A stretch of 6,936 nt of DNA from Akkermansiaceae bacterium UBA3385 (GTDB lineage: Bacteria; Verrucomicrobiota; Verrucomicrobiia; Verrucomicrobiales; Akkermansiaceae). The position numbers and the translations under genes were made by a program. The notes under the pieces were generated by a model. The model did no database searches, was not told the origin of the DNA, and was given only the letters and a program-made list of their open reading frames with translations. Shown here piece by piece: positions 1 through 6,900 of this stretch (within the stretch, counting starts at the first letter, position 1; every line of letters starts with the position of its first letter). Location of the stretch: contig DEPT01000016.1 in NCBI GenBank assembly GCA_002358905.1, positions 1-6,936 on the forward strand, read 5' to 3'.

Positions 1-190
1 TTTGGCTCGCCAAATTCCAATTTGTCGTTGAGTCCAAGCAATATTCTTTAATTGCCGGAGCAATAATTTACCGGGGGCTGCGAGCGCTGACGCGCTCTTA
101 CCCCCAGTGTTCTTACGCCCCTGCCGGGGCTGATTTTCCGCTCGCCTACGGCCCGCCAAATTCTAATTTCTTGCACCATGATGCAAAATG
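1..190. repeat. Palindrome-rich REP-like repeat segment, probably the edge of a longer array
   Basis: A 20-bp sequence at 4-23 recurs at 150-169 with 18 of 20 bases identical, giving a period of 146 bp; the core of both is GCCAAATTCYAATTT. Between the copies are several inverted repeats. GAGCGC (82-87) pairs with GCGCTC (92-97) around a TGAC loop, and is enclosed by GGGGG (73-77) and CCCCC (101-105). GCCCC (117-121) pairs with GGGGC (126-130). ATTGC at 51-55 can pair with GCAAT on either side (38-42 or 60-64). TTGCA (171-175) pairs with TGCAA (182-186). No gene is supported here. The second copy near the right end suggests that another unit lies to the left of the window. Whether this is a REP/REPIN-type family dispersed in the genome cannot be told from one locus. 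Confidence 0.55.
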
Positions 191-193
191 GCC

Positions 194-982
194 TCAGCAA
201 ATCTGAAACAGCTCCCTGGCTTCCGTATCAATTATGGCAGCGGGGTTGAAGTCATATCCTTCACCCACGTGAACATAGCCCAGCTGGTTGCTCAGGAACC
301 GGGTGGTGCCTATTCTGGTGTTGATGTTGCGGTGGGAATGCCCGTATATCCAGAAATCTGCCCCGCAGGATTCGATGAAATGGGTCAGGTCTGCCATATA
401 GGCTCCATTCAGTCGGCTACCGATAAAGTCGGGGTGCAGCAGTTGCGGGCTGGGCAGGTGGTGGGTCACCACGACCTTGTGCTGTGCCTGGCTCCGGGCC
501 AGGGCCTGCTGGATGAATGCCCGGCAACGGGCATGTTCATTGTTGAAATTGGCGGGGAGAATGGCGTCCCCCTCGTACCCGATGCGGGCAAAATCGGCAA
601 TTCGTTCGGCACAAAGAACTTCGTCTTGTTTATCTATATACCCCCACAGGGTGGAAAGGATGATATCGGTGTCGCCCAGGGAAACAACGGCATTGTACAG
701 GCGGCGGATATTGGGGCGTATGTATTCGCAATAACCGTCCGGCAGGGTTGCCAGGTCATAGCCTTTGTAGAATTCATGGTTCCCGGGGCAGACGAGCACC
801 TCCCGGAAATGGCTGGAAGCCCAGTCCCAGAACGGGTGCCGGAGGTGGGGTTCTGAAGCCATGTAGCAGATATCGCCCGCGAGCACGAGAACCTCTCCGC
901 ATGCCTCCAGAGGGTTTTCCAGAAGATACAGGCTGTTGCTCTTGAATTCCAGGTGCAGGTCGGATGCGTATTGAATAGTCAT
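194..982 (-). CDS. Calcineurin-like metallophosphoesterase, 262 aa
   Basis: This is a cytosolic-looking metal-dependent phosphoesterase with no signal peptide or membrane segment. The whole dinuclear-metal motif series is present in order: Asp8-x-His10 (SDLH), Gly36-Asp37 (AGDI), Gly-Asn68-His69-Glu (PGNHE), His174 in VVTHH, and Gly-His215-Ser-His217 (YGHSH). Its length suits the compact Metallophos family. The substrate (nucleotide, phosphodiester or phosphoprotein) cannot be read from the sequence. The ATG at 982 is chosen because it lies seven residues before the first motif; the open frame runs further upstream to 1306, but that extension is Arg/Pro-rich and unlike protein of this family. 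There is no Shine-Dalgarno sequence, but a possible promoter lies just upstream. The gene is divergent from the capsid-like gene and ends 3 bp from the repeat segment. Family assignment is firm; function is unknown. Confidence 0.9.
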   Translation of the reverse strand: MTIQYASDLHLEFKSNSLYLLENPLEACGEVLVLAGDICYMASEPHLRHPFWDWASSHFREVLVCPGNHEFYKGYDLATLPDGYCEYIRPNIRRLYNAVVSLGDTDIILSTLWGYIDKQDEVLCAERIADFARIGYEGDAILPANFNNEHARCRAFIQQALARSQAQHKVVVTHHLPSPQLLHPDFIGSRLNGAYMADLTHFIESCGADFWIYGHSHRNINTRIGTTRFLSNQLGYVHVGEGYDFNPAAIIDTEARELFQIC

Positions 983-997
983 GGCAGGTGGTGGACG

Positions 998-1027
998 ATT
1001 GTATACTGTTATGGCGTTTCCGGTCGA
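998..1027 (-). promoter_or_regulatory. Candidate sigma70-type promoter for the metallophosphoesterase
   Basis: Read on the minus strand, TCGACC (1027-1022) is separated by 18 bp from TACAAT (1003-998), which lies 15 bp before the ATG. The -10 matches the consensus at five of six positions and is identical to the one proposed for the nucleotidyltransferase operon. The implied leader is only about 9 nt, consistent with the missing ribosome binding site. The -35 match is weak. Confidence 0.35.
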
Positions 1028-1251
1028 GCTTTTTACGTGGCTTCTTCCACAAAAAGTGCCTGGTGGGGCGGTTACTCGTTTCCTCCTGGAACGCAGTTGC
1101 CGTTCCCTGGCTTCTGGTGACAGGGGATGCATCTTGTGTTCTAATGGGTACTGGCAAGAGCCCACGGCGCCCCAATTCCACCATTGGCGGAACGGCTGTC
1201 GTTGTGCCGCGCGGCCCCGACCCCCACATGGGCAATCGCTTCGCAGCCGAT

Positions 1252-1280
1252 TTGCCGCCCTGAACAACATAACATAAATT
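1252..1280 (+). promoter_or_regulatory. Weak candidate promoter for the capsid-like gene
   Basis: TTGCCG (1252-1257) lies 17 bp upstream of TAAATT (1275-1280), each matching the sigma70 consensus at four of six positions. A start site about 7 nt further on would fall at or beside the ATG at 1287, so the message could be nearly leaderless. No Shine-Dalgarno sequence precedes the ATG, which fits. The match is not strong enough for certainty. Confidence 0.3.
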
Positions 1281-1286
1281 ACCACT

Positions 1287-2195
1287 ATGGCTGATATAGA
1301 AAGCAACTACCAGATTAAGTATTCCGAGAAATGGGGCAGTTACCTGCAGCAGGAGGTCTCTCGTCTCGATAAGTATGTTACCGTGGAATCCGGGCTCACC
1401 GGCAAGATGGCGACTTTTGACCAGTACGGCCTGCTCGCTTTCTCGGAGAAGACCACCCGCATGAGAAGTACCACGCTCGATGAAGCGCCCACGACCCGCC
1501 GTGTGATTCATCCCAAGATTTTCACGAAGGCTGTGGGCTTCGATGAGTTCGATGCCAAGAAACTGGCCAATATCGATGTGCCGGTGAGCAAGACGATTGA
1601 AAGCTTGCGCGCTGCTGCAGGCCGCTGTATGGATAAGGTGATGATTGACGCGTTCCTGGGTACAAACTACACCGGTGAAAACGGTACCAGCACGGTGACT
1701 CTGCCGTCATCTCAGATTGTGGCGAAGGATTTTGTGGAAAGCGGTACTGCCGTGAGCAGCAACCTTACCGTGGGTAAGCTGCGCAAAGCTCTGACTATTC
1801 TGCAGAAGAATGAGGCGTGGAGCGATGAACGCCGCGCCTATGGCGATGAACTGGTGCTGGCTTGCTCCAGCAGCCAGATTAACGCCTTGCTGCAGCAGCA
1901 GGAGGTCTCCAGCTTCGATTACAATGCGGTGCGTGCTCTGGCTGAGGGGCGCCTGGATACGTTCCTGGGTTTCCGCATTATCCGCACCGAGCAGTTGCCT
2001 GTTGATTCCTCCGGCATTCGTTCCTGTATCGCCTGGGTGAAGAGTCGCGCCCAGTTCGGTATCTGGGATGATTTCAAGGTGAAGCTCTCCGTGCGCGATG
2101 ACCTGGACGAAACGCTCCAGATTCGTGCCAAGTTTGCCTGCGGGGCTACCCGTCTGCAGGAGGAGGGGTTTGTGAAAATTCTTTGCGCTGAATAA
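1287..2195 (+). CDS. Phage major capsid protein homologue, stand-alone, 302 aa
   Basis: From memory, the whole protein resembles the HK97-fold capsid family of tailed phages often annotated simply as phage capsid protein. The early segment carries TRR at 70-72 followed by an aromatic/acidic stretch. The mid-segment IDAFLGTNYTGENG (about 120-133) is the usual helix end and Gly-rich loop. LDTFLGFRIIRTEQLP (223-238) fits the late beta-strand, and GATRLQEEGFVKI (286-298) is the typical C-terminal strand. The length is normal and there is no internal stop, so the gene looks intact. No portal, terminase, protease, scaffold or tail gene is within 1 kb upstream or 4.7 kb downstream, and the gene has its own terminator. 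It could be a prophage remnant, a domesticated shell protein or a gene of a scattered element. There is no visible cargo or protease domain. The family call rests on recalled similarity, not a search. Confidence 0.75.
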   Translation: MADIESNYQIKYSEKWGSYLQQEVSRLDKYVTVESGLTGKMATFDQYGLLAFSEKTTRMRSTTLDEAPTTRRVIHPKIFTKAVGFDEFDAKKLANIDVPVSKTIESLRAAAGRCMDKVMIDAFLGTNYTGENGTSTVTLPSSQIVAKDFVESGTAVSSNLTVGKLRKALTILQKNEAWSDERRAYGDELVLACSSSQINALLQQQEVSSFDYNAVRALAEGRLDTFLGFRIIRTEQLPVDSSGIRSCIAWVKSRAQFGIWDDFKVKLSVRDDLDETLQIRAKFACGATRLQEEGFVKILCAE

Positions 2196-2227
2196 CCGCA
2201 TTGACATAGAGAAAGGGAGAAAAGGAG

Positions 2228-2266
2228 CCCCCGGCGGAGAAATCCGCCGGGGGAAATTCGCTTTTT
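2228..2266 (+). terminator. Terminator hairpin after the capsid-like gene
   Basis: An uninterrupted 11-bp, mostly G+C stem (2228-2238 with 2243-2253) closes on a GAAA tetraloop. It begins 32 bp after the stop codon. The T run (2262-2266) is 8 nt from the stem rather than adjacent, so termination may be imperfect. Confidence 0.65.
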
Positions 2267-2285
2267 AGCTTGCCAAAGCGTTTTT
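2259..2285 (+). terminator. Second, smaller terminator-like hairpin
   Basis: CGCTTT (2259-2264) pairs with AAAGCG (2275-2280) and is followed at once by five T (2281-2285). It probably backs up the larger hairpin just upstream. Its T run overlaps the proposed -35 box of the next promoter. Confidence 0.4.
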
Positions 2286-2311
2286 GCAGCGTTAGAATGC
2301 CTGTGTACAAT
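2283..2311 (+). promoter_or_regulatory. Candidate promoter of the sugar-salvage operon
   Basis: TTTGCA (2283-2288), 17 bp, then TACAAT (2306-2311), five of six to the -10 consensus. Transcription would start near 2318, leaving a leader of about 16 nt before the ATG at 2334. The -10 box sits inside a perfect 12-bp palindrome, GTACAATTGTAC (2305-2316), which could be an operator or chance. Confidence 0.5.
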
Positions 2312-2333
2312 TGTACTCAAAATTTCTAAAATC

Positions 2334-3242
2334 ATGAAACCTACACTTCTTGTTCTCGCAGCAGGTATGGGCAGCCGTTACGGTGGCCTTAAGCAGCTTG
2401 ACCCCATGGGCCCCAACGGTGAGGTAATCCTCGATTACTCCGTGTACGACGCCATCCGCGCCGGCTTCGGTAAGGTTGTCTTCATTATCCGCAAGGATTT
2501 CGAAGAGGCTTTCAAGAGCCAGGTGGGTGCCCGTTTTGCCGGCAAGATTGAAGTGGACTACGCTTTCCAGGCTCTCGATGATCTGCCCGAGGGTTACAGC
2601 GTTCCTGAGGGCCGCGTGAAGCCCTGGGGCACCGCTCACGCTCTGCTCGCCGCTCGCAACGTGGTGAACGAGCCTTTCGGTGTGGTGAATGCCGACGATT
2701 TCTACGGTGCAGACGCCTTCCAGAAGGCTGCCGAGTTCCTGACCGCTACTCCCGCTGCTGATGGCAAGGAGCACTACGGCATGATTGGTTACCCCCTGAA
2801 GAACACCCTGAGCGACCACGGCGATGTGAACCGCGGTATCTGCGGTATCCAGAACGGCTACCTCGACAGCGTGGAGGAGTACACCAAGATCAAGACTGAA
2901 GAGGACGGCGTATGCCGCGGCGACAGCCTGAGCGGCGAGCGCAAGCCCGTGGACCCCGAGGAGCTCGTTTCCATGAACTTCTGGGTATTCCCCGCCAGCT
3001 TCATTTCCCAGATTCAGGACCACTTCAACCGCTTCCTGGCTGCTCACGGCAGCGAGCTGAAGAGCGAGTGCTACATCCCCACCGTAGTGGACGAACTTAT
3101 CCACAACGGCAAGGCTGATTGCAGCGTAATCAAGACCACCGCCAACTGGCTCGGTGTGACCTACCCCAGCGACAAGCCCGCTGTGGTGGAGAGCATTGCT
3201 AAGCTCGTTGAGGAAGGTGTATACCCCGCTAAACTCGGTTAA
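2334..3242 (+). CDS. Sugar-phosphate nucleotidyltransferase (NTP_transferase family), 302 aa
   Basis: This enzyme would join a nucleoside triphosphate and a sugar 1-phosphate to give an NDP-sugar and pyrophosphate. The N-terminus has the family's nucleotide-binding loop LAAGMGSRYGGLK (8-20). Glu30 follows within PNGE, then PWGTAHAL (97-104) for base and sugar recognition, and NADDFYG (119-125), whose Asp pair is the expected metal site. The size fits a single-domain RmlA/GalU-like enzyme without a C-terminal acyltransferase domain. The next gene is a NahK-like kinase 4 nt downstream, so the likely substrate is that kinase's product, perhaps GlcNAc-1-P or GalNAc-1-P with UTP. Substrate and nucleotide are inferred from this pairing, not from the sequence. 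No Shine-Dalgarno sequence precedes the ATG. Codon choice is strongly C-ending, suggesting good expression. Confidence 0.88.
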   Translation: MKPTLLVLAAGMGSRYGGLKQLDPMGPNGEVILDYSVYDAIRAGFGKVVFIIRKDFEEAFKSQVGARFAGKIEVDYAFQALDDLPEGYSVPEGRVKPWGTAHALLAARNVVNEPFGVVNADDFYGADAFQKAAEFLTATPAADGKEHYGMIGYPLKNTLSDHGDVNRGICGIQNGYLDSVEEYTKIKTEEDGVCRGDSLSGERKPVDPEELVSMNFWVFPASFISQIQDHFNRFLAAHGSELKSECYIPTVVDELIHNGKADCSVIKTTANWLGVTYPSDKPAVVESIAKLVEEGVYPAKLG

Positions 3243-3246
3243 GTCT

Positions 3247-4338
<1,092 letters not shown>

Positions 4339-4359
4339 TCCTTGCGATAACTTCGTATC

Positions 4360-4398
4360 AAGCCCTGCCTGCGCCAAAAATGCCGGGCAGGGCTTTTT
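4360..4398 (+). terminator. Strong terminator of the sugar-salvage operon
   Basis: A 10-bp stem (4360-4369 with 4386-4395) encloses a 16-nt loop and runs into five T (4394-4398). It starts 22 bp after the kinase stop codon. It is a classic intrinsic terminator on the plus strand. Confidence 0.85.
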
Positions 4399-4406
4399 CC
4401 TTGCTT

Positions 4407-5102
4407 ATGATTGAGCCTATTGATTTGCCTGCGAATCTTCCTTTGGGTGGAGTGTGGCAGGATGCGGAGACCCAGCGGCTGTATTTTCGCCTGGGGGATA
4501 TGCTGCTGGCCGCTCGCGTGGGCAATGTTGCGCAGGTCGGGGTAGCACTCTATCTCGTGGATTCTTTGCCTGAAAATGTCGCCGAACAGAAGCTGCCGGC
4601 AGAGTATGATGGCGCAGAAGTGCGCCGCATACTCGTATGCTGTCCGGCGGGGGATGATGAGGAAGAGCTGGTGCTGGCTCTCGACCTGGGGCGTGACCGC
4701 TACCTCTCCTTTGTGCTGGAGGGCGAATGTGCTACGGAGGCCCGGCGTATGCATCCCGCCGCATCCTGTGGAGAGGTTGAGGGAGAAATCAGACATGCCG
4801 CCCGTTTCCCGGAGCGGGTGGAACTTCCGGCCGAGGTGGTGAAACGCTCGCGGCTCTGCCTGCGCCTGTTCGGCTTTGGTGCAGCCATGTTGCTTTCATC
4901 CGCAGTGTGTGGGTTCCTGTTGAATGAGAGCTGGGTGGTTCGCGGCATGCTGGTTCTGACATTCCTGCTGTGTGGCGTGGGCTTCGTCCTGATGAAGCGC
5001 CCGGCTGTCTGCCCCTGGTGCGGGGAGAAGTCTCTCTTTCTGGGAGATTACAACCGGATGACCTGCCATTCCTGCAATAACGATTGTGCGCTGCCACGGT
5101 AA
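4407..5102 (+). CDS. Unknown protein with two membrane helices and a C-terminal zinc ribbon, 231 aa
   Basis: I do not recognise the family. Residues 1-150 form a soluble, acidic domain with alternating hydrophobic strands. Two hydrophobic helices follow, at about 152-172 and 177-196, joined by a very short turn (NESW). The last 30 residues carry CPWC (202-205) and CHSC (220-223), the four-cysteine pattern of a zinc ribbon, with an extra Cys at 227. With two helices, both ends should face the same side, probably the cytoplasm. The ATG at 4407 is chosen because the alternative ATG at 4380 lies in the loop of the preceding terminator. No promoter or Shine-Dalgarno sequence is evident. Codon choice is less C-biased than in the flanking metabolic genes, suggesting lower expression. 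The role is unknown. Confidence 0.75.
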   Translation: MIEPIDLPANLPLGGVWQDAETQRLYFRLGDMLLAARVGNVAQVGVALYLVDSLPENVAEQKLPAEYDGAEVRRILVCCPAGDDEEELVLALDLGRDRYLSFVLEGECATEARRMHPAASCGEVEGEIRHAARFPERVELPAEVVKRSRLCLRLFGFGAAMLLSSAVCGFLLNESWVVRGMLVLTFLLCGVGFVLMKRPAVCPWCGEKSLFLGDYNRMTCHSCNNDCALPR

Positions 5103-5273
5103 ATGGTGATTTGGCAGGTTGCAAATCTGTCGGAGCACTGGACTTTAGTCCCGTAAACATAGTCAATGGGGAACTCTGGTCTCCCTGCGCTCTCTCCGAT
5201 GGGGGAGGTATCCAGATTGCCGGGATTTCCGGTTCGTTTTCTCGTAAAAATACTCCACAGACAAAATAAGCGC
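5103..5273. other. Intergenic segment upstream of the malic enzyme promoter
   Basis: No gene is supported here. Small hairpins are present: GGACT/AGTCC (5140-5151), and CTCTCC (5192-5197) with GGGGAG (5202-5207). None is followed by a T run, so no terminator is seen for the zinc-ribbon gene and it may read through toward the malic enzyme. Confidence 0.4.
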
Positions 5274-5301
5274 TTGCCAGAAGCTAAAGAATCGCTATAA
5301 T
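5274..5301 (+). promoter_or_regulatory. Promoter of the malic enzyme gene
   Basis: TTGCCA (5274-5279, five of six) lies 16 bp before a perfect TATAAT (5296-5301). It is the best promoter match in the window. Transcription would start near 5308, giving a leader of about 18 nt. That leader contains a possible 5-bp hairpin, CGCTC (5305-5309) with GAGCG (5320-5324), just before the ATG, and no Shine-Dalgarno sequence. Confidence 0.7.
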
Positions 5302-5325
5302 ACCCGCTCACTCAAATTCGAGCGT

Positions 5326-6639
5326 ATGAGTAATAACTTAGCTGAAAGAGCTCTTCAATACCATGAGCAGCCGCGTCCCGGTAAGCTGGAAGTGCTGCCC
5401 TGTAAGTCCTGTTTCACCATCGATGACCTGACTCTGGCCTATTCTCCCGGCGTGGCCGTGCCCTGCATGGAGATTGCCAATGATACCTCGGTGACAGGCC
5501 GTTACACCAACCGCGGCAACCTGGTGGGTGTTATCAGTAACGGTACCGCCGTGCTTGGCCTGGGCAATATCGGCGCCCATGCCTCCAAGCCCGTGATGGA
5601 GGGTAAAGGCCTCCTCTTCAAGATTTACGCCGACGTAGACGTTTTCGATATCGAGCTTGATATCAAGAAGCCCGAAACACTGATTGAGGTTATCAAGACC
5701 ATGGAGCCCACCTTCGGTGCCATCAATCTGGAGGATATCAAGGCCCCCGAGTGTTTCGTGGTGGAACAGCGTCTGCGCGAGGAAATGAACATCCCCGTGT
5801 TCCACGATGACCAGCACGGCACCGCTGTGATTTCCGGCGCTGCCCTGCTGAATGCCGCTCACCTCACCGGCCGTCTGCTGCAGGATATGCGCTGCGTGGT
5901 CTGCGGTGCCGGTGCTGCTGGTATCGCCTGCGCCAAGTTCTACATGGCTCTCGGTATCCGCCGTGAGAATATTTTCATGTTCGACTCCAAGGGCCTTATC
6001 CACACTGGTCGTCTCGACCTGCACCCCACCAAGGCCATGTTTGCCCAGAGTGAGGACTGCACGCTGGAGGTTGCCCTGCAGGGTGCCGATATCTTCCTCG
6101 GTCTTTCCAAGAAGGGCCTCCTCAAGCCCGAGATGGTGAAGAGCATGGCTCCCAGCCCCATCATCTTTGCCTGCGCCAACCCCGACCCCGAAATCACCTA
6201 TGATGAGGCCAAGGCTGCCCGCCCGGACTGCATCATGGGCTCCGGCCGCAGCGACTGGCCGAACCAGGTGAACAACGTGAGCTGCTTCCCCTACATGTTC
6301 CGCGCTGCCCTCGATATGGAGGCCACCAGCATCAGCGAGGCGATGAAGATTGCCGCCGCCCGTGCTCTGGCCGACCTGGCCCGCCAGCCCGTGCCCGCCG
6401 AAGTGGTGGCGGCCAATGGCGGTGTGCCGCTGGAATTCGGCCGCGATTATGTGATTCCGAAGCCTTTCGACCCGCGCATGATTGAGTACCTGTGCCCCGC
6501 TATTGCCGAGGCTGCCGTGCTCTCCGGCGTGGCTCGTCGCCCGCTCCCCGAGCGCGAGGCCTACACCGCCGAGCTCAAAGCCCGCGTGGCCAAGGTGCAC
6601 GAGCGCACCCATGCCCTGGTGGATAGCTACAAGGCCTGA
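5326..6639 (+). CDS. maeB: Malic enzyme, short MaeB-type without phosphotransacetylase domain, 437 aa
   Basis: It catalyses oxidative decarboxylation of malate to pyruvate and CO2 with NAD(P)+ in the cytosol, linking the C4-acid pool to pyruvate. The N-terminal malic domain has AYSPGVAVPC (38-47) with the catalytic Tyr39, and MEGKG (91-95) with Lys94. NLEDIKAPE (134-142) supplies Glu136 and Asp137, and FHDDQHGTA (159-167) supplies Asp161 and Asp162, as metal ligands. The NAD(P)-binding Rossmann domain starts at GAGAAGI (194-200), with an acidic residue at 220 (MFDSKG). CANPDPE (283-289) and NQVNN (313-317) close the active site. The protein ends where E. coli MaeB continues into its phosphotransacetylase-like domain; this short form is common in other bacteria and is not a truncation. 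Cofactor preference cannot be settled by eye. It has its own promoter and terminator. Confidence 0.95.
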   Translation: MSNNLAERALQYHEQPRPGKLEVLPCKSCFTIDDLTLAYSPGVAVPCMEIANDTSVTGRYTNRGNLVGVISNGTAVLGLGNIGAHASKPVMEGKGLLFKIYADVDVFDIELDIKKPETLIEVIKTMEPTFGAINLEDIKAPECFVVEQRLREEMNIPVFHDDQHGTAVISGAALLNAAHLTGRLLQDMRCVVCGAGAAGIACAKFYMALGIRRENIFMFDSKGLIHTGRLDLHPTKAMFAQSEDCTLEVALQGADIFLGLSKKGLLKPEMVKSMAPSPIIFACANPDPEITYDEAKAARPDCIMGSGRSDWPNQVNNVSCFPYMFRAALDMEATSISEAMKIAAARALADLARQPVPAEVVAANGGVPLEFGRDYVIPKPFDPRMIEYLCPAIAEAAVLSGVARRPLPEREAYTAELKARVAKVHERTHALVDSYKA

Positions 6640-6664
6640 TTTACCCACCGGATTTCCGTTTATC

Positions 6665-6699
6665 CGGAGCGCAGAGAATTCTCTGCGCTCCGTTTTTTT
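6665..6699 (+). terminator. Perfect palindromic terminator of the malic enzyme gene
   Basis: A 28-bp perfect palindrome (6665-6692) centred on GAATTC folds into a 12-bp stem with a four-base loop. It is followed directly by seven T (6693-6699) and begins 26 bp after the stop codon. An upstream CCGGAT (6648-6653) could pair with ATCCGG (6662-6667), overlapping the foot of the stem. Confidence 0.92.
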
Positions 6700-6700
6700 A

Positions 6701-6900
6701 TTTACATCAGCTCTGCAGGATTAGATGTCGCTTACCTAGCCCAGGCCTGCTTTGTCTGCTCCGGCGACGCCCGAACTGGAGTAAGCGCATGTCGCCTGAA
6801 CGCCCGGAAACACCTTAGATTCGGCTACATGGAATACTAAATCGCTATCAAAGTACAACAATCTGCCTCGCTTTACATAAAAAAGCGGGGTATTTATATT
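6701..6900 (+). other. Structured non-coding segment, possible small RNA or 5' leader
   Basis: No protein gene is supported here. Helix A pairs CGCTTAC (6729-6735) with GTAAGCG (6781-6787) and continues as ATG (6725-6727) with CAT (6788-6790) past one bulged T. Helix B pairs GGCGAC (6763-6768) with GTCGCC (6791-6796). The arms interleave without sharing bases, so they would form a pseudoknot whose two 3' arms are directly adjacent. CGCCYGAAC occurs at 6768-6776 and again at 6793-6801. The segment starts after the malic enzyme terminator and ends in a terminator-like hairpin, which makes a plus-strand transcript plausible. TTTACA (6701-6706) might serve as a -35, but no well-spaced -10 was found. 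It does not match tRNA, tmRNA, SRP RNA or RNase P RNA hallmarks that I know. Confidence 0.35.
6866..6900 (+). terminator. Terminator-like hairpin near the right edge
   Basis: A 9-bp stem with one G-U pair (6866-6874 with 6882-6890) and a 7-nt loop is followed by the T-rich but interrupted TATTTATATT. The direction is plus; the minus-strand side has no T run. It would end whatever transcript starts after the malic enzyme gene. A further small hairpin, CTGCA (6902-6906) with TGCAG (6914-6918), follows. Confidence 0.5.

Larger units (their letters stand above)
983..1286. other. Divergent intergenic region without a recognisable gene
   Basis: These 304 bp separate the start codons of the metallophosphoesterase and the capsid-like gene. 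The interior (about 1060-1262) is GC-rich and lacks stops in several frames, but no frame gives a recognisable protein. A 39-codon frame from the ATG at 1144 to the TGA at 1261 has no ribosome binding site and is not called. Two small hairpins are visible: GGAACG (1088-1093) with CGTTCC (1101-1106), and CCAAT (1172-1176) with ATTGG (1183-1187). The last 25 bp become AT-rich, as expected for a promoter feeding the capsid-like gene. The rest could be gene remnant, another dispersed repeat, or regulatory sequence. Confidence 0.5.

Noticed and set aside
1..190. CRISPR array
   Set aside because: There are only two imperfect copies at a spacing of 146 bp, far too long, and the intervening sequence is itself palindromic rather than spacer-like.
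983..1306. N-terminal extension of the metallophosphoesterase frame by 108 residues
   Set aside because: The extension is Arg/Pro-rich with no family similarity, overlaps the start of the capsid-like gene, and the ATG at 982 sits just before the first metal-binding motif.
3196..3246. TTG start for the kinase inside the nucleotidyltransferase gene
   Set aside because: The 17 extra residues have no family match, and the ATG at 3247 gives the normal NahK-like N-terminus.
4347..4358. ATAACTTCGTAT, identical to 12 bases of a loxP arm
   Set aside because: There is no inverted second arm and no 8-bp spacer next to it, so a half match by chance is the likely explanation.
4380..4406. Upstream ATG for the zinc-ribbon protein
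   Set aside because: It lies in the loop of the preceding terminator, so most transcripts would not support it; the ATG at 4407 is cleaner.
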